Assembly: GCF_004912275.1 (NCBI RefSeq)
Contig: NZ_STGY01000025.1
Span: 62,001-126,000, forward strand
DNA length: 64,000 bases
Direction of reading: 5' to 3'
Source of the DNA: Glycomyces buryatensis
GTDB lineage: Bacteria; Actinomycetota; Actinomycetes; Mycobacteriales; Micromonosporaceae
Positions within the stretch are counted from its first letter, which is position 1; every line of letters starts with the position of its first letter. A model generated the notes under the pieces. The model was not told the DNA's origin and searched no databases. It saw only the letters and a program-made list of their open reading frames with translations. Positions 7,814 to 15,615 of the stretch are shown here, piece by piece. The position numbers were made by a program, and so were the translations under genes.

Positions 7814-8158
7814 TCAGTGGCCTTGGGAAACACAGAACTCATTGCCGTCCGGGTCCGTCAAGACCGTCCACGTGAAGTCGACCCCGGGGATTTCGTGGTC
7901 GGCGACTCTGGTGGCCCCGGCTTCGATCAAGCGGGCGGTCTCGGCTCCGGCATCGGAGGCGGCCAGGTCGATATGGAGACGGCCGGGGGTGGTGTCCTCG
8001 ACGTATTGAAAGGAGATGCCAGTCAGCTCCTTGCAGCCGACCATGATGTATTCGCCGTAGTCGGCGGTGATCTCGCCGCCGAGAGCGGCCGCCCACCATT
8101 CGGCGAGCTCGCGGGGGCGCGTGGTGTTGACGGTGACGTTCGCGATTTGCAGTGTCAT
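7814..8158 (-). CDS. VOC/glyoxalase-family protein
   Basis: A 114-residue single-domain vicinal oxygen chelate protein: VTVNTTRPRELAEWWAAALG at the start, RLHIDLAAS in the middle and VLTDPDGNEFCVSQ at the end, the standard beta-alpha-beta-beta-beta layout. Such proteins act as small-molecule isomerases, dioxygenases or binding and resistance proteins; the substrate cannot be inferred. The ATG at 8158 is chosen over a GTG at 8176 because TAGGTT lies exactly 7 nt upstream, the leaderless promoter pattern seen repeatedly in this window. Confidence 0.8.
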   Translation of the reverse strand: MTLQIANVTVNTTRPRELAEWWAAALGGEITADYGEYIMVGCKELTGISFQYVEDTTPGRLHIDLAASDAGAETARLIEAGATRVADHEIPGVDFTWTVLTDPDGNEFCVSQGH

Positions 8159-8165
8159 GCCCGAC

Positions 8166-8171
8166 AACCTA
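8166..8171 (-). promoter_or_regulatory. -10 element (TAGGTT), leaderless start of VOC gene
   Basis: On the minus strand TAGGTT ends 7 nt before the ATG at 8158. This places transcription start at or next to the start codon. Confidence 0.45.
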
Positions 8172-8217
8172 ACCACTGCCTATGACACAAGGGCTTGATC
8201 GCGGCGGCCGTGGTCTC

Positions 8218-8377
8218 GTTCCCTCGGTTGTGCTTCAGCCACTCCGGCCGTTTCTCAGCAACTTCGGAAGTGCTTCAGTTCCTTCGACCGTGCCTCAGTC
8301 CCTTCGGCTGTACTTCAGTCCCTTCGGCTGTACTTCAGTTCCTTCGACCGTGCTTCAGTTCCTTAGGAAATGCTTCC
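8218..8377 (+). repeat. 20-bp tandem repeat, eight units
   Basis: Eight consecutive 20-bp units, of which gtcccttcggctgtacttca (8298-8317) is repeated exactly at 8318-8337; the others differ at 2-8 positions. The array fills the gap between two minus-strand genes, and its last units overlap the 3' end of the sortase gene, so the final residues and stop codon of the sortase come from repeat DNA. It has the look of a minisatellite. Confidence 0.85.
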
Positions 8378-9083
8378 GGCCGTGGAGGGGACGGTCCTCG
8401 TCCTCCGCAGTGGCGCCGCGGTGCCCCGTGTAAGTCGCGAAGACGACCAGGTTCTCGGTGTAGTCACCGATCTTCCGGTCGAAACGGCCGCCACAGGTGA
8501 TCAACCGCAGCCCGGGCTTGCGCTCGATCCCGAAGATCTCCTCGTAGGGCAGCTTGTCCTTCGGATATGACTCGCTGCCGGTCACCTCGTAGGTCACCAC
8601 GATCCCGTCCTCACGGGCCGCCTCGATCTCGTCGCCCTTCTCCAGGTCCCGAAGCGGGAAGAACACCGCCGGGCCCGACCAGTCCGAGTCCACGTGCCCG
8701 AACAGGACCGTCGGCCCGAACTCACCCGGGCTGGCCGCGCCCTCATACCAGCCGGCAAGGTGCGGCTGCGACAGCGGCGGCACCTCGAATCGTCCCTTGT
8801 ACCCCATTCCCAGGTCCGTCAGCGGCGCGTGGATGTCGACCGCGTCCACGTCGACCCGCGTCGGCACCGAGCGGTCCAGCCACTCCCCACCGGTGGGGTC
8901 GAACCCGACGAACGAGTCATCGCCCCAATGATGCTCCGGCCACGACGGCAGCCGGAACGACGGCACCGGCACCACCCCGCCGATCATCAGCCCCAGACCC
9001 CCGGCCAGCAGCAGTGACAGGAACAGCGTGAGCACCGGCCGGAGCGCTGGCTCCGGCCGGTGCACGGTCTGATCGTCGGTCAT
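8355..9083 (-). CDS. Class F-like sortase
   Basis: A 242-residue sortase. An N-terminal transmembrane anchor (about residues 17-40) is followed by the sortase beta barrel. The catalytic His is in VLFGHVDS (about residue 128), the Cys in LITCGGRFD (about residue 202), and the Arg candidate in GGRFD just after. The short form with a single N-terminal membrane segment and the LITCGG context fits the actinobacterial class E/F groups. The gene for a small secreted protein with a C-terminal sorting-like signal ends 3 bp upstream (9087-9569, same strand), so the pair looks like enzyme and dedicated substrate. Its 3' end runs into a 20-bp tandem repeat. Confidence 0.85.
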   Translation of the reverse strand: MTDDQTVHRPEPALRPVLTLFLSLLLAGGLGLMIGGVVPVPSFRLPSWPEHHWGDDSFVGFDPTGGEWLDRSVPTRVDVDAVDIHAPLTDLGMGYKGRFEVPPLSQPHLAGWYEGAASPGEFGPTVLFGHVDSDWSGPAVFFPLRDLEKGDEIEAAREDGIVVTYEVTGSESYPKDKLPYEEIFGIERKPGLRLITCGGRFDRKIGDYTENLVVFATYTGHRGATAEDEDRPLHGRKHFLRN

Positions 9084-9086
9084 CGG

Positions 9087-9569
9087 CTAGGCGGAGACCT
9101 TGCCGCGCCGTTTGAGGAGCCACAGCCCGATCACCGCCACGGCCACCACGGCCGCACCGGTCATCGCGATCGCCGAAGCCACGCCCTTAGAAGGACCAGT
9201 GGAGGCCATCGAGCCCGAGCCGGTCTGGGCACCCGACCCGTCGGTCACCGTCAAGGTCGCGTTCGCGGTCTGGTCGCCGCACTTCACCGCGACCGTGTAC
9301 GTGCCGACCTTCCAGTCCGCCGGGACCACGAAGGTGCCCTGCGCCTGGCTGTTGTTCGTCTGCATGCTCACGTTGGTGCCGGTGTTCTGCACGATCGCCG
9401 TCGCGGACTGCGAACAGCTCGCCGCGAGCACCGTGACGGTACTGCCGCTGGTCGCCGTGGACGGCGTCATCGTCACCGTGACTGCGGCGCCCGCCGGCTG
9501 CGCGGACGCGAGCACCAGCCCCGCGCCGAGCGTCAGGGCGACGGCGAATTGCTTGACGGCCTTGAACAT
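9087..9569 (-). CDS. Secreted Ig-like protein with C-terminal sorting signal
   Basis: A 160-residue protein with a signal peptide (basic start, hydrophobic core, AGA cleavage context near residue 28), a Thr/Ser/Val-rich beta-sandwich domain with two cysteines (CSQSAT and VKCGDQT), and a C-terminal tail of the sortase-substrate type: a short MASTG pentapeptide, a hydrophobic segment of about 20 residues, and a positively charged end (KRRGKVSA). MASTG resembles the LPXTG/LAXTG signals but departs at the first two positions. The downstream sortase gene makes covalent cell-wall attachment likely. The ATG follows a gggaggaagccc ribosome-binding site. Confidence 0.75.
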   Translation of the reverse strand: MFKAVKQFAVALTLGAGLVLASAQPAGAAVTVTMTPSTATSGSTVTVLAASCSQSATAIVQNTGTNVSMQTNNSQAQGTFVVPADWKVGTYTVAVKCGDQTANATLTVTDGSGAQTGSGSMASTGPSKGVASAIAMTGAAVVAVAVIGLWLLKRRGKVSA

Positions 9570-9740
9570 GGGCTTCCTCCCCGGTCGGACCCGGTCGCTC
9601 TCGGCGCTCGGCCGATTATTCGACCGGGCGCCTCCTGCCGATCACCGTAATGGCCGCTCTCGGCCCCGCACCGCAAATCGAGAAAATTTCAACGGGCTCG
9701 GCGGGTGGAGAACATCGATGTGATCTGCGACGATGAGGAC

Positions 9741-10208
9741 ATGAAGGTTCCCGGAAGCGGACTCCTCAGCGGTCTCGCCGCGACCGCGCGCACCGCCACG
9801 CGCCGGGCGGTCACCAGCCAGTACCCCGAATCCGAACCCGAACTGCCTGAGCGCACCCGGGGCGTGATCGCCCTGCTGGAGACGAATTGCACCTCCTGCA
9901 TGCTCTGCGCACGCGAATGCCCCGACTGGTGCATCTACATCGACTCGCACAAGGAGACCGTCGAGGTCGAGGGCGCCGCCCGGCCCCGCCAGGTCAATGT
10001 GCTCGACCGGTTCGACATCGACTTCTCTCTGTGCATGTACTGCGGCATCTGCGTCGACGTCTGCCCGTTCGACGCGCTGTTCTGGGCCCCCGACTTCGAC
10101 TACGCCGAGGGCGACATCCGCGACCTCCTCCACGGCAAGGAACACCTGGGGGAGTGGATGGAAGGCGTCCCGGCCGCGACCCTGCCCGAGACCGGCGACG
10201 ACGCATGA
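9741..10208 (+). CDS. nuoI: NuoI-like 2x[4Fe-4S] ferredoxin subunit of complex I
   Basis: A 155-residue protein with two [4Fe-4S] motifs, [12 protein letters not shown] (about residues 42-53) and [12 protein letters not shown] (about residues 92-103), in the NuoI arrangement; it would pass electrons toward quinone at the membrane arm. The start is uncertain: an in-frame GTG at 9705 adds 12 residues. Its stop overlaps the start of nuoJ (ATGA). No other nuo gene is present on either side, so this two-gene block is either a relocated part of a second complex I-like operon or part of a different ferredoxin-linked complex. Confidence 0.8.
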   Translation: MKVPGSGLLSGLAATARTATRRAVTSQYPESEPELPERTRGVIALLETNCTSCMLCARECPDWCIYIDSHKETVEVEGAARPRQVNVLDRFDIDFSLCMYCGICVDVCPFDALFWAPDFDYAEGDIRDLLHGKEHLGEWMEGVPAATLPETGDDA

Positions 10209-10726
10209 GCCTCACCGACGTCCTGGCCGCAGCCTTCGGGCTGCTCGCGCTCGGGGCCGGAATCGGTGTGGTCACCACCCGGCGGATCGTCCGGGCCGGA
10301 CTGTGGCTCGCCGTGTCCTTCGCCGGGATCGCCGGGGTCGCGCTGGTCCTCACCGCCGAATTCCTGGCGTGGGTGCTGGTGCTCGTCTACGTCGGCGCGA
10401 TCGTGGTGCTGCTGCTGTTCGCCACCATGCTCACCCGCGCCCCCACCGAGGCCTCCGATGAACTCGACCGTCGCCAACTCCCGGGCATCCTCATCGCCTC
10501 AGGCGTCGGACTCGGCCTCGCGGCGGTGCTGACCGGCGCGTTCGGGTGGACGAGGGTGAGTCTTGTCGGGCGGGAGAACGGCGACGCGGCCGCCATGGGA
10601 GAGGCGATCTTCTCCGAATGGGTGCTGCCCTTCGAGGTGCTGTCGCTGCTGCTGCTCGCCGCGCTCGTCGGCGCCATCGCCGTCTCCACGCGCGACCGCG
10701 CGCAACAGTCAGGTAACAGTGGCTGA
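10205..10726 (+). CDS. nuoJ: NuoJ-like membrane subunit
   Basis: A 173-residue membrane protein with about five hydrophobic segments. The segment [21 protein letters not shown] (about residues 58-78, split here only by description) carries the YVGAI-VLLLF signature of NuoJ/ND6. The usual C-terminal membrane helix [15 protein letters not shown] is also present. It is coupled to nuoI by a 4-nt overlap. It is a proton-channel subunit of NADH:quinone oxidoreductase in the known family; here nuoK and the antiporter-like subunits are missing locally. Confidence 0.8.
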   Translation: MSLTDVLAAAFGLLALGAGIGVVTTRRIVRAGLWLAVSFAGIAGVALVLTAEFLAWVLVLVYVGAIVVLLLFATMLTRAPTEASDELDRRQLPGILIASGVGLGLAAVLTGAFGWTRVSLVGRENGDAAAMGEAIFSEWVLPFEVLSLLLLAALVGAIAVSTRDRAQQSGNSG

Positions 10727-10738
10727 CTAGCCGCGCGG

Positions 10739-10744
10739 TAAGCT
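10739..10744 (+). promoter_or_regulatory. -10 element (TAAGCT), leaderless start
   Basis: TAAGCT ends 7 nt before the ATG at 10752, and no ribosome-binding site is present. This is consistent with a leaderless mRNA for the DUF885 gene. Confidence 0.45.
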
Positions 10745-10751
10745 ACGGCGC

Positions 10752-12395
10752 ATGAGCTCACCGATCTTCGCACTGGCAGACGAGTACGTCACCTTGTTCG
10801 CACGGCTGCACCCCATGTACGCCGGGATGGCCGGCATCAAGGGCGACTTCGGCGTCGCCTCAGATCTCGGACCGGACGCGACCGGCGAGCGCGCCAAGCT
10901 GGGCCGAGACACCCTCGCCCGCCTGGGCTCCCTCGAGTCGACCGGCGCGGCAGATGACCTGGCCAGGCTCCACATGGCCGAGCGCCTGGAGTCCGAGGCC
11001 GCGCTCTTCGACGCGGGGGAGTGGCGCCGGGCGCTGCGCGTCCCGTACGGGCTCATCCAGAGCCTGTGCTCCTATGTCGACTTGGCGCCGCGCGGCAATG
11101 AGGGCCAGTGGCGCACCACGATCTCGCGTATCCGGGCCATCCCCGAGATGCTGGCGACCTGGCGTCAGACCATGAACGCCGGGATCGCCGCCGGTGAGAC
11201 CGTCGCCATCCGGCAGGTCGTCGAGGGCGCCCGGCAGGCGCGGCGCAATGCCGAGTCTCGCGTGTTCGACAAGCACGTCAAGGCCTACGGTTCCGGCTCG
11301 CAGGCCGGCGACCTGGCCGCCGCGGCCGATGCCGCCTACGCCGCGTTCATCTGGGTCGCCGAATATCTCGAGACCCAGTACGCGCCGCATGCCGTCGCCC
11401 GTGACGGTGTCGGCGAGGAGCGCTACCTGCTGGCGGCCCGCAATACGCTCGGCGCGACGCTGGACGCGCGCGACGCCTACGAGTGGGGCTGGGAGGAGCT
11501 GCACCGCCTCGAGGACGAGATGTCCGCGGAGGCCGCCAAGATCGTGCCCGGTGCGACGCTCGACGAGGTCATCGCGCACCTCGACTCCACGGATCTGCTC
11601 ACCGACCACGAGGCCTACCTCGACTGGCTCAGCGAGAAGCACCACGGTGCGTTGGAGGCCCTCAACGGCGTCCACTTCGACATCGATCCGAGGCTGATGA
11701 ACCTCGACGTCGAGCTCGTCCACGGCTCCTCGGCCGGCTCGGCCTACTACTCCGGCCCGAGCGAGGACCTGTCCCGTCCGGGCCGCACCTGGTGGCCCGT
11801 CGCGGCGCGCGAGAAGTTCGCCGTGTGGGGCGAGCTGACCACCGTGTTCCACGAGGGCGTGCCCGGCCACCACCTCCAGATCGGGCAGACGAAGATCGTC
11901 GGGGACGGCCTCTCGCGTTTCGCGAAGTCGGCCGGGTCGATCTCGGGCCACGCCGAGGGCTGGGCGCTGTACGCCGAGCGGCTCGCCGACGAGCTCGGCT
12001 GGCATTCGGACCCGGCGACGCGGCTGGGGATGCTCAAGGGCTCGGCGCTGCGCGCGGCGCGCGTGGTCATCGACATCGGCTGGCACCTGGACCTGCCGCT
12101 GCCGCCGGCCGAGGCGAAGCGCCACGGCGAGAAGTGGAACTTCGATGTGGCGCTTGAGGTCCTGACCCAGCGCGGACGCATCGCCTCCCACCGGGCGCAC
12201 CCGGAGATCGTCCGCTACGCGGGCTGGCCGGGACAGGCGATCTGCTACAAGCTCGGCGAACGGGCTTGGATCGCGGCCCGCGACGAGGCCAAGGCCGCCG
12301 CCGGCGCCGACTTCGACCTGAAGGCCTGGCACACCCGGGCCCTCAACCTCGGCCCGATCGGCTTGGACAACCTCGCGGGAGTCCTTCGCGGTTAG
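10752..12395 (+). CDS. DUF885 family zinc-peptidase-like protein
   Basis: A 547-residue cytosolic protein of the DUF885 family. The family's metal-binding signature is seen as HEGVPGHHLQ (about residue 370), followed about 30 residues later by GHAEGWALYAERLADELG with the third ligand Glu. This is the gluzincin-like arrangement. No signal peptide is present. Function in actinobacteria is unproven; related proteins are carboxypeptidase-like. It appears to be transcribed alone from a leaderless promoter. Confidence 0.85.
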   Translation: MSSPIFALADEYVTLFARLHPMYAGMAGIKGDFGVASDLGPDATGERAKLGRDTLARLGSLESTGAADDLARLHMAERLESEAALFDAGEWRRALRVPYGLIQSLCSYVDLAPRGNEGQWRTTISRIRAIPEMLATWRQTMNAGIAAGETVAIRQVVEGARQARRNAESRVFDKHVKAYGSGSQAGDLAAAADAAYAAFIWVAEYLETQYAPHAVARDGVGEERYLLAARNTLGATLDARDAYEWGWEELHRLEDEMSAEAAKIVPGATLDEVIAHLDSTDLLTDHEAYLDWLSEKHHGALEALNGVHFDIDPRLMNLDVELVHGSSAGSAYYSGPSEDLSRPGRTWWPVAAREKFAVWGELTTVFHEGVPGHHLQIGQTKIVGDGLSRFAKSAGSISGHAEGWALYAERLADELGWHSDPATRLGMLKGSALRAARVVIDIGWHLDLPLPPAEAKRHGEKWNFDVALEVLTQRGRIASHRAHPEIVRYAGWPGQAICYKLGERAWIAARDEAKAAAGADFDLKAWHTRALNLGPIGLDNLAGVLRG

Positions 12396-12512
12396 CGAAC
12401 AAAGTCCCGGGGGCGCGCCGGAGCCCGGTCGCGTGCCCGGGAATTGTCCTACCCCCGAAGTAAACTTTCGCCTAGGGGCCCCCTTGGAACACCCCCTTCG
12501 GCGTGCCCGCAA

Positions 12513-12629
12513 TCCAGCGGTCACTTGTCCAGCGCCCGCTCAATTCGGCAACCTCGAGTCCAGCGGCCGCACGATTCGGCGCCTACTAATCCAGCGCCCA
12601 CTCATTTCGGCGCCCGCTCTTCGAGCGCC
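12513..12629 (+). repeat. 31-bp tandem repeat, about 3.7 units
   Basis: Three full 31-bp units (12528-12558, 12559-12589, 12590-12620) share tccagcgsccrcwcrwttcggc. A partial unit precedes them (12513-12527) and another follows (from 12621). The array lies between the convergent ends of the DUF885 and CHAD genes. Units have diverged 20-30 percent, so the array is not a recent expansion. Confidence 0.7.
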
Positions 12630-12667
12630 ACCGACATCCGGGCCCACAACCTCACAGGGCAATACAT

Positions 12668-13558
12668 CTAGCGCCAGAGGTCGATCATTCCCGACGTGAC
12701 CTGGTCGATCTCCTCGCCCAACTGCCGCAGGTGCTCCCGCTCCAGGTCCGCCAGCGCCGCCGTGGTCCGGTCCGCCCGGTCGGCTCCGGGCAGGCGCAGC
12801 AGCCAGTTGCGGGCGATGACCGCCTGCCGGTACTGGGCCAGCAGATGCTCCAGATTGGATACCGGAATGATGACGTCCTCGGCCGGTTTCCCCAGCGCTG
12901 CATATGCGGCCTCGGCGAGGTAGTGCGTGTCCCGCGCCGCCTGCCTGGCCTCGTCGCGCGCGGCGACCAGGTCCGTGGCGTGGCTGAGCTTCGCGTAGGT
13001 GTCCAGCAGATGCGTCTTCGCCTGCGAGAGCACTCCCATGAGCGAGGACGCCGGCTTGTCGCCGTCCCGGCTGAAATGGGCGTGCTCGGCGAAGATCCGC
13101 ACCTGCCCCATCAGCGCCGCCACCCAGGCCTGGGTGCTGGTCCGCTCGATCTCCCGGTAGGAGGCGCGCATCTCCTTCTCCAGCGCGTCGTACCACCTCG
13201 GATACTCGGCGACGGTCAGGTCGAGCTGGTCGAACCGGTCGGCGAAGTGGACTCGGAGCGATTCCAGGTCCTCGGTGTGCTTGAGCGCCGCGAGCAGCTG
13301 GTCGAGCTGCTCGCCGCCGTAGGGGACCTCGGTGAACAGGTGCCGGTAGCCGCGGATCGCGGTGCGGATGCGGTGGATGGACGCGCGCACCGATCCGGCC
13401 GAGCCGGGTGCGTAGCGCTGGGTGGCCGCGATCGCCTCATTGAGGGCGTCGACTTGATCAGAGATGTAGTTGCGGACGACGACACCGGACCGTGTGGATG
13501 CCGTCATCGCCTCGGCCCGGGCCGCTTGTTTGGCGGACGCTGTGGCTGCTGCTGACAT
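12668..13558 (-). CDS. CHAD domain protein
   Basis: A 296-residue, Arg/Asp/Glu-rich all-helical protein. The N-terminal half has the CHAD signature SIHRIRTAIRGYRHLF, with the regularly spaced His and Arg residues that bind polyphosphate in characterised family members. CHAD proteins are linked to polyphosphate granules, and no CYTH domain is fused here. The start at 13558 is preferred to 13591 because of the ribosome-binding site ggggggaggag just before it. The function is a family-based inference. Confidence 0.8.
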   Translation of the reverse strand: MSAAATASAKQAARAEAMTASTRSGVVVRNYISDQVDALNEAIAATQRYAPGSAGSVRASIHRIRTAIRGYRHLFTEVPYGGEQLDQLLAALKHTEDLESLRVHFADRFDQLDLTVAEYPRWYDALEKEMRASYREIERTSTQAWVAALMGQVRIFAEHAHFSRDGDKPASSLMGVLSQAKTHLLDTYAKLSHATDLVAARDEARQAARDTHYLAEAAYAALGKPAEDVIIPVSNLEHLLAQYRQAVIARNWLLRLPGADRADRTTAALADLEREHLRQLGEEIDQVTSGMIDLWR

Positions 13559-13648
13559 GGCTCCTCCCCCCAGCAAGACCTGCTGCGACAAGTATCGCAG
13601 CGGGCCCGCGGGGGGAGGAGCGGAAGTGACGATTTTTCAGTTGCCCGA

Positions 13649-14815
13649 TCAGGTCGGGATGCACTCCAGGGCCGGCATCTGCGACAGGTCCCCGGTCACG
13701 TTGAAGCCGAATGAGGCCGTGCCATTCGTTGGCACGCTTCGGTTCCAGCTGACCGGCGAGGCCATCTCCATATCGCCCATGGAGCTGATCTCGGCGTTCC
13801 AGTAATCCCTGATCTCTATGTTGGAGCCGGGCTCCCACAGCCAGTGGATCATCCAGTCGCTCAACTGCTTCGTCCCGGTGTTGGTGACCGTCATATTGAC
13901 CGACGCACCGCCCGAATAGGGGTACAGGTTCGCTTCGACGTCGCAGGAGGCGTCGGGGTCCTCCGTCGGCATGTCGGTCGGGTCGTCAGTCGGGTCATCG
14001 GTCGGGTCGGTGGAGGGATCGGTCGGCTCGTCGGTCGGCGAGGTCACGCCGCCGTCGTTGCCCGGCAGCTCGGCGTCCGGGTTGATGCCGGTGATCTCGC
14101 CGTTGCCGCCGTCGAACTCCACGTCGGAGCAGGCGTAGAAGTTCTCGTTCGAGTCCGAGCGGACCCAGTGCGTGTAGACGATGTGGTAACCGTCGCGCTC
14201 GGGCAGGGTCAGGTCGGCGTAGTAGTAGTTCGCCTCGTTGCCCGATCCGCCGGTCTGGGGCGGGTCCTGGATGGTCTCGAACAGTTCCAGGTCGTCCCAG
14301 CCGATCGGCTCGTCCGGGTTCCATCCCTCCTTGGTGATGTACAGGTCGAACTTGCCGGGGTGGTGCGCCCAGTTGTTGTAGCGCCATTCGACGGTGGCAC
14401 CGGCTGTCACGTGGGTGCGCGGCCAGGCGCCCGGGTCGTTGAACGGCTCGAAGTCATACGGGCCGTTGCCTCCGCCGTCGCACAGGCGCCCGTCGGGGAT
14501 GTACCCGACGGTCTGGCCCGCGCCGTTGGAGTCGAGGTTGCCGAACCAGTTGTAGAACGGGGTCGCTCCGACCTCGTCGAAGGCGGCCTGGCAGGCCTCG
14601 TTGTACGGGTCGAGTGAGCCGTTCTGCGTAAGGGCGTCGAAGTAGCAGAAGTATTGGCGGGAACCGGGGAAGACCGTCGCGCCGTGCGCCTCCGACTTCG
14701 ACTGCGTGAACAGCGTCGAGATCCCCAGGGCCGCTACGACCGCGAGGACTAGCGCCATTACGGCGGCGAGGCGGCGGCGTCTGCTCTGCAGCCCCAAGAC
14801 TGCGGTGGTGGACAT
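13649..14815 (-). CDS. AA10 lytic polysaccharide monooxygenase with CBM2
   Basis: A 388-residue secreted copper enzyme. After an Arg-rich N-terminus and hydrophobic signal sequence, cleavage at SEA/H would expose His44 (HGATVFPGSRQ) as the N-terminal copper ligand of the histidine brace. The second ligand is in NWAHHPGKF. The AA10 domain ends near residue 245, followed by a Pro/Thr/Asp linker (TDEPTDPSTDPTDDPTDD) and a CBM2 carbohydrate-binding module to the C-terminus. Such enzymes oxidatively cleave crystalline cellulose or chitin; the CBM2 and the CebR-like box upstream favour cellulose. It lies near no cellulase gene, although a CBM2 mannanase occurs at 50871. Confidence 0.88.
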   Translation of the reverse strand: MSTTAVLGLQSRRRRLAAVMALVLAVVAALGISTLFTQSKSEAHGATVFPGSRQYFCYFDALTQNGSLDPYNEACQAAFDEVGATPFYNWFGNLDSNGAGQTVGYIPDGRLCDGGGNGPYDFEPFNDPGAWPRTHVTAGATVEWRYNNWAHHPGKFDLYITKEGWNPDEPIGWDDLELFETIQDPPQTGGSGNEANYYYADLTLPERDGYHIVYTHWVRSDSNENFYACSDVEFDGGNGEITGINPDAELPGNDGGVTSPTDEPTDPSTDPTDDPTDDPTDMPTEDPDASCDVEANLYPYSGGASVNMTVTNTGTKQLSDWMIHWLWEPGSNIEIRDYWNAEISSMGDMEMASPVSWNRSVPTNGTASFGFNVTGDLSQMPALECIPT

Positions 14816-14836
14816 CGAGGTACTCCTCTGTAGTAC

Positions 14837-14850
14837 ATGGAGCGCTCCCA
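14837..14850 (-). promoter_or_regulatory. CebR/CelR-type operator upstream of LPMO
   Basis: On the minus strand TGGGAGCGCTCCAT matches 12 of 14 positions of the CebR/CelR operator TGGGAGCGCTCCCA known from Streptomyces and Thermobifida cellulase genes. It sits 22 bp upstream of the LPMO start codon, as expected for cellobiose-relieved repression. Confidence 0.7.
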
Positions 14851-15120
14851 ACCTGACTCCCGAGAGTCAGCACGTTCTTATGGACGGATGAGGTGAGGGT
14901 CAGCGGCAGTGCCGGGCAGTGCCACCGTGATTATGATATTTGAGTGTATCTATATATGGTGATTCGCGCAATGGGGGTCCTTCCAGCACCGCAAGGGGGC
15001 TGGGCGGCTCTGGTGACCCTTCCGTTGCGGGGAACGCGGGCTCGGAGCGTCGCTTCGGCGACCGGGCCGGTGGGCTGCGGCGGCCTCGTTCGCGGACGAG
15101 CCGGTCGAGGGCGGCGTGGA

Positions 15121-15126
15121 TAGACT
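15121..15126 (+). promoter_or_regulatory. -10 element (TAGACT), leaderless start
   Basis: TAGACT ends 7 nt before the ATG at 15134, the same geometry as at 10739 and 37035. Confidence 0.45.
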
Positions 15127-15133
15127 GGGATCC

Positions 15134-15592
15134 ATGGACATCGGAGACATCGCCCCGGACTTCACCCTCGCCGACGAGACCGGCGAGCGGCGCAGCCTCA
15201 CCGGTCTGCTCGAATCGGGACCGGTGGTGCTGTTCTTCTATCCCCTGGCCATGTCGGCCGGGTGCACCGTGGAGGCCTGCCACTTCCGCGACGTGGCGGC
15301 CGAGTTCGCCGCCCTGGGCGCGACGCCGGTCGGGATCTCGCACGATGAGGTCGAGCGCCAGGCGGAGTTCGCCGCGAAGCACTCGCTCGGGTACCCCCTG
15401 CTGTCCGATCCGGACGGCGAGGTCTCGGCGGCCTTCGACGTGAAGCGCAAGATCAGCGTGCTCCAGACCAAGCGCAAGACCTTCGTGATCGACACCGACC
15501 GCAAGGTCATCGGCGCGGTGAAGAGCGAGGTCAAGATGAACGCCCACGCCGACAAGGCCCTGGAAATCCTCCGCGATCGCGCCGCCGCTTAA
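15134..15592 (+). CDS. bcp: Peroxiredoxin, BCP/PrxQ type
   Basis: A 152-residue thiol peroxidase. APDFTLADETG starts the thioredoxin fold. The peroxidatic Cys is in SAGCTVEACHFRD (about residue 44) with the second Cys five residues later, the PrxQ arrangement. It reduces hydroperoxides with thioredoxin. The PLAMSAGC context replaces the usual P-x-x-x-T-x-x-C Thr with Ser. The start at 15134 is supported by the leaderless -10. A second bcp-like gene is at 22736. Confidence 0.88.
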   Translation: MDIGDIAPDFTLADETGERRSLTGLLESGPVVLFFYPLAMSAGCTVEACHFRDVAAEFAALGATPVGISHDEVERQAEFAAKHSLGYPLLSDPDGEVSAAFDVKRKISVLQTKRKTFVIDTDRKVIGAVKSEVKMNAHADKALEILRDRAAA

Positions 15593-15615
15593 CCTCCGGC
15601 CCTCACGGCGGCCGC

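Larger units (their letters stand above)
14816..15133. other. 318-bp divergent intergenic region
   Basis: It holds the CebR-type box (14837-14850), an AT-rich patch with gtgattatgatatttgag (about 14923-14945) suitable for promoters, and the leaderless -10 of the peroxiredoxin gene (15121). Nothing else is recognised. Confidence 0.6.

Noticed and set aside
12513-12629. CRISPR-like array
   Set aside because: The 31-bp units are contiguous and diverge evenly; there are no constant repeats with unique spacers and no cas genes.
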